The notes beneath the pieces were generated by a model. It was given only the letters and a program-made list of their open reading frames with translations, was not told where the DNA came from and made no database searches. Of a DNA stretch of 5,888 nt, positions 4,990 through 5,888 are shown in pieces (position 1 is the stretch's first letter; the number at the start of each line of letters is the position of its first letter). The DNA comes from an uncultured Flavobacteriaceae bacterium (lineage in GTDB: Bacteria; Bacteroidota; Bacteroidia; Flavobacteriales; Flavobacteriaceae), in NCBI GenBank assembly GCA_947311745.1, contig CAMZLT010000239.1, forward strand, positions 1-5,888, read 5' to 3'. The position numbers and the translations under genes were made by a program.

Positions 4990-5888
4990 ATGAGTAAGAA
5001 GTTAACAAAAAGGAGCGAGGATTATTCAAAATGGTATAATGAATTGGTTGTTAAAGCAGATTTAGCAGAAAATTCAGGGGTAAGAGGTATGATGGTAATC
5101 AAACCTTACGGATATGCAATTTGGGAAAAAGTACAAGCAGAATTAGATAAAAAATTTAAAGAAACGGGTCATCAAAACGCGTATTTTCCGTTGTTAATTC
5201 CTAAATCATATTTTAGTAAAGAAGCAAATCATGTAGAAGGTTTTGCAAAAGAATGTGCCGTAGTTACACATTATCGCTTAAAAAGTGCAGAGGATGGTAG
5301 TATTGTTGTAGATGAAAATGCAAAGTTAGAGGAGGAGTTGATTATTAGACCAACTTCCGAAACGATAATTTGGGATTCGTACCGAAAATGGATTCAATCT
5401 TACCGAGATTTACCTTTATTAATTAACCAATGGGCAAATGTCATGCGTTGGGAAATGCGTACTAGATTATTTTTGCGTACCGCAGAATTTTTATGGCAAG
5501 AAGGGCATACTGCCCATGCAACTAAATCCGAAGCATTAGCAGAGGCACAGCAAATGCATGAAGTTTACGCAGATTTTTTGCAAAATTTTATGGCAATTCC
5601 TGTTATTAAAGGTGAAAAAACAGAAAACGAACGTTTTGGAGGTGCTTTAAATACGTATACTGTTGAAGCGTTAATGCAAGACGGAAAAGCTTTGCAAGCG
5701 GGTACTTCTCACTTTCTTGGTCAGAATTTTGCAAAAGCATTTGATGTTAAATTTACTACAAATGAAGGGAAACAAGATTATGTTTGGGCAACTTCTTGGG
5801 GAGTAACAACACGATTAATTGGTGCTTTGGTAATGACGCATTCCGATGATTTAGGCTTGGTATTACCGCCAAATTTAGCTCCAATTCA
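4990..5888 (+). CDS. proS: Prolyl-tRNA synthetase, archaeal/eukaryote-like type without insertion domain (3' end cut off)
   Basis: An open frame starts at ATG 4990 (MSKKLTKRSEDYSKWYNELV) and runs off the window after 299 codons, with no stop. ProRS charges tRNA-Pro with proline in the cytoplasm. Visible class II motifs are: GYAIWEKVQ in the motif 1 region (41-49), RPTSE at 120-124 (the TxE used in proline recognition), motif 2 as RWEMRTRLFLRTAEFLWQEGHTAH (153-176), the loop GTSHFLGQNF (238-247), and motif 3 as WGVTTRLIGALVM with R275. Motifs 2 and 3 are only about 100 residues apart, so the roughly 180-residue editing insertion of the E. coli-type enzyme is absent. This places it in the shorter archaeal/eukaryote-like group, usually near 490 residues. 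The anticodon-binding and C-terminal domains lie beyond the edge. No Shine-Dalgarno precedes the start; the context is AACAATAAAATG. Confidence 0.96.
   Translation, partial: MSKKLTKRSEDYSKWYNELVVKADLAENSGVRGMMVIKPYGYAIWEKVQAELDKKFKETGHQNAYFPLLIPKSYFSKEANHVEGFAKECAVVTHYRLKSAEDGSIVVDENAKLEEELIIRPTSETIIWDSYRKWIQSYRDLPLLINQWANVMRWEMRTRLFLRTAEFLWQEGHTAHATKSEALAEAQQMHEVYADFLQNFMAIPVIKGEKTENERFGGALNTYTVEALMQDGKALQAGTSHFLGQNFAKAFDVKFTTNEGKQDYVWATSWGVTTRLIGALVMTHSDDLGLVLPPNLAPI

Overview
The window looks like a piece of core genome from a marine-type flavobacterium (phylum Bacteroidota, class Flavobacteriia). The DNA is strongly A+T-rich. No gene start has a Shine-Dalgarno sequence. Promoter-like boxes follow the Bacteroidota TTG / TAnnTTTG pattern, and the gene content (FadL-type outer-membrane protein, OmpA-family protein, Ser/Tyr/Arg-rich lipoprotein, ProRS without an insertion domain) fits that group. 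I see no insertion sequence, integrase, phage gene, CRISPR array, tRNA or rRNA.

Six genes read leftward and one reads rightward. From the right end: proS (prolyl-tRNA synthetase, cut by the window edge after 299 codons) runs rightward from 4990. It diverges from a leftward lipoprotein gene (3919-4890) across 99 bp that appears to hold two face-to-face, overlapping promoters. Below the lipoprotein, 66 bp on, lies a FadL/OmpP1-type outer-membrane beta-barrel gene (2509-3852), closed by a strong hairpin terminator (2445-2482). Next come two genes 26 bp apart, probably one operon: an OmpA-family peptidoglycan-binding protein (1573-2379) and a small membrane protein with a C-terminal helix-hairpin-helix domain (1010-1546). 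A 20-bp-stem terminator (935-977) closes them. Then come fabG (126-872), with its own -7 box, and at the left edge the first 24 codons of an exported protein (72 to 1).

Taken together this is mostly envelope biology with two housekeeping genes. FabG supplies fatty-acid synthesis and ProS supplies translation. The lipoprotein, the FadL-type barrel, the OmpA protein and the edge protein are all predicted to enter or cross the inner membrane. Nothing here is a convincing new defence or mobile system. The parts most worth a second look are the lipoprotein, which is split into acidic, tyrosine-rich and arginine-rich blocks, and the OmpA/HhH pair, whose predicted topologies point to opposite sides of the inner membrane.
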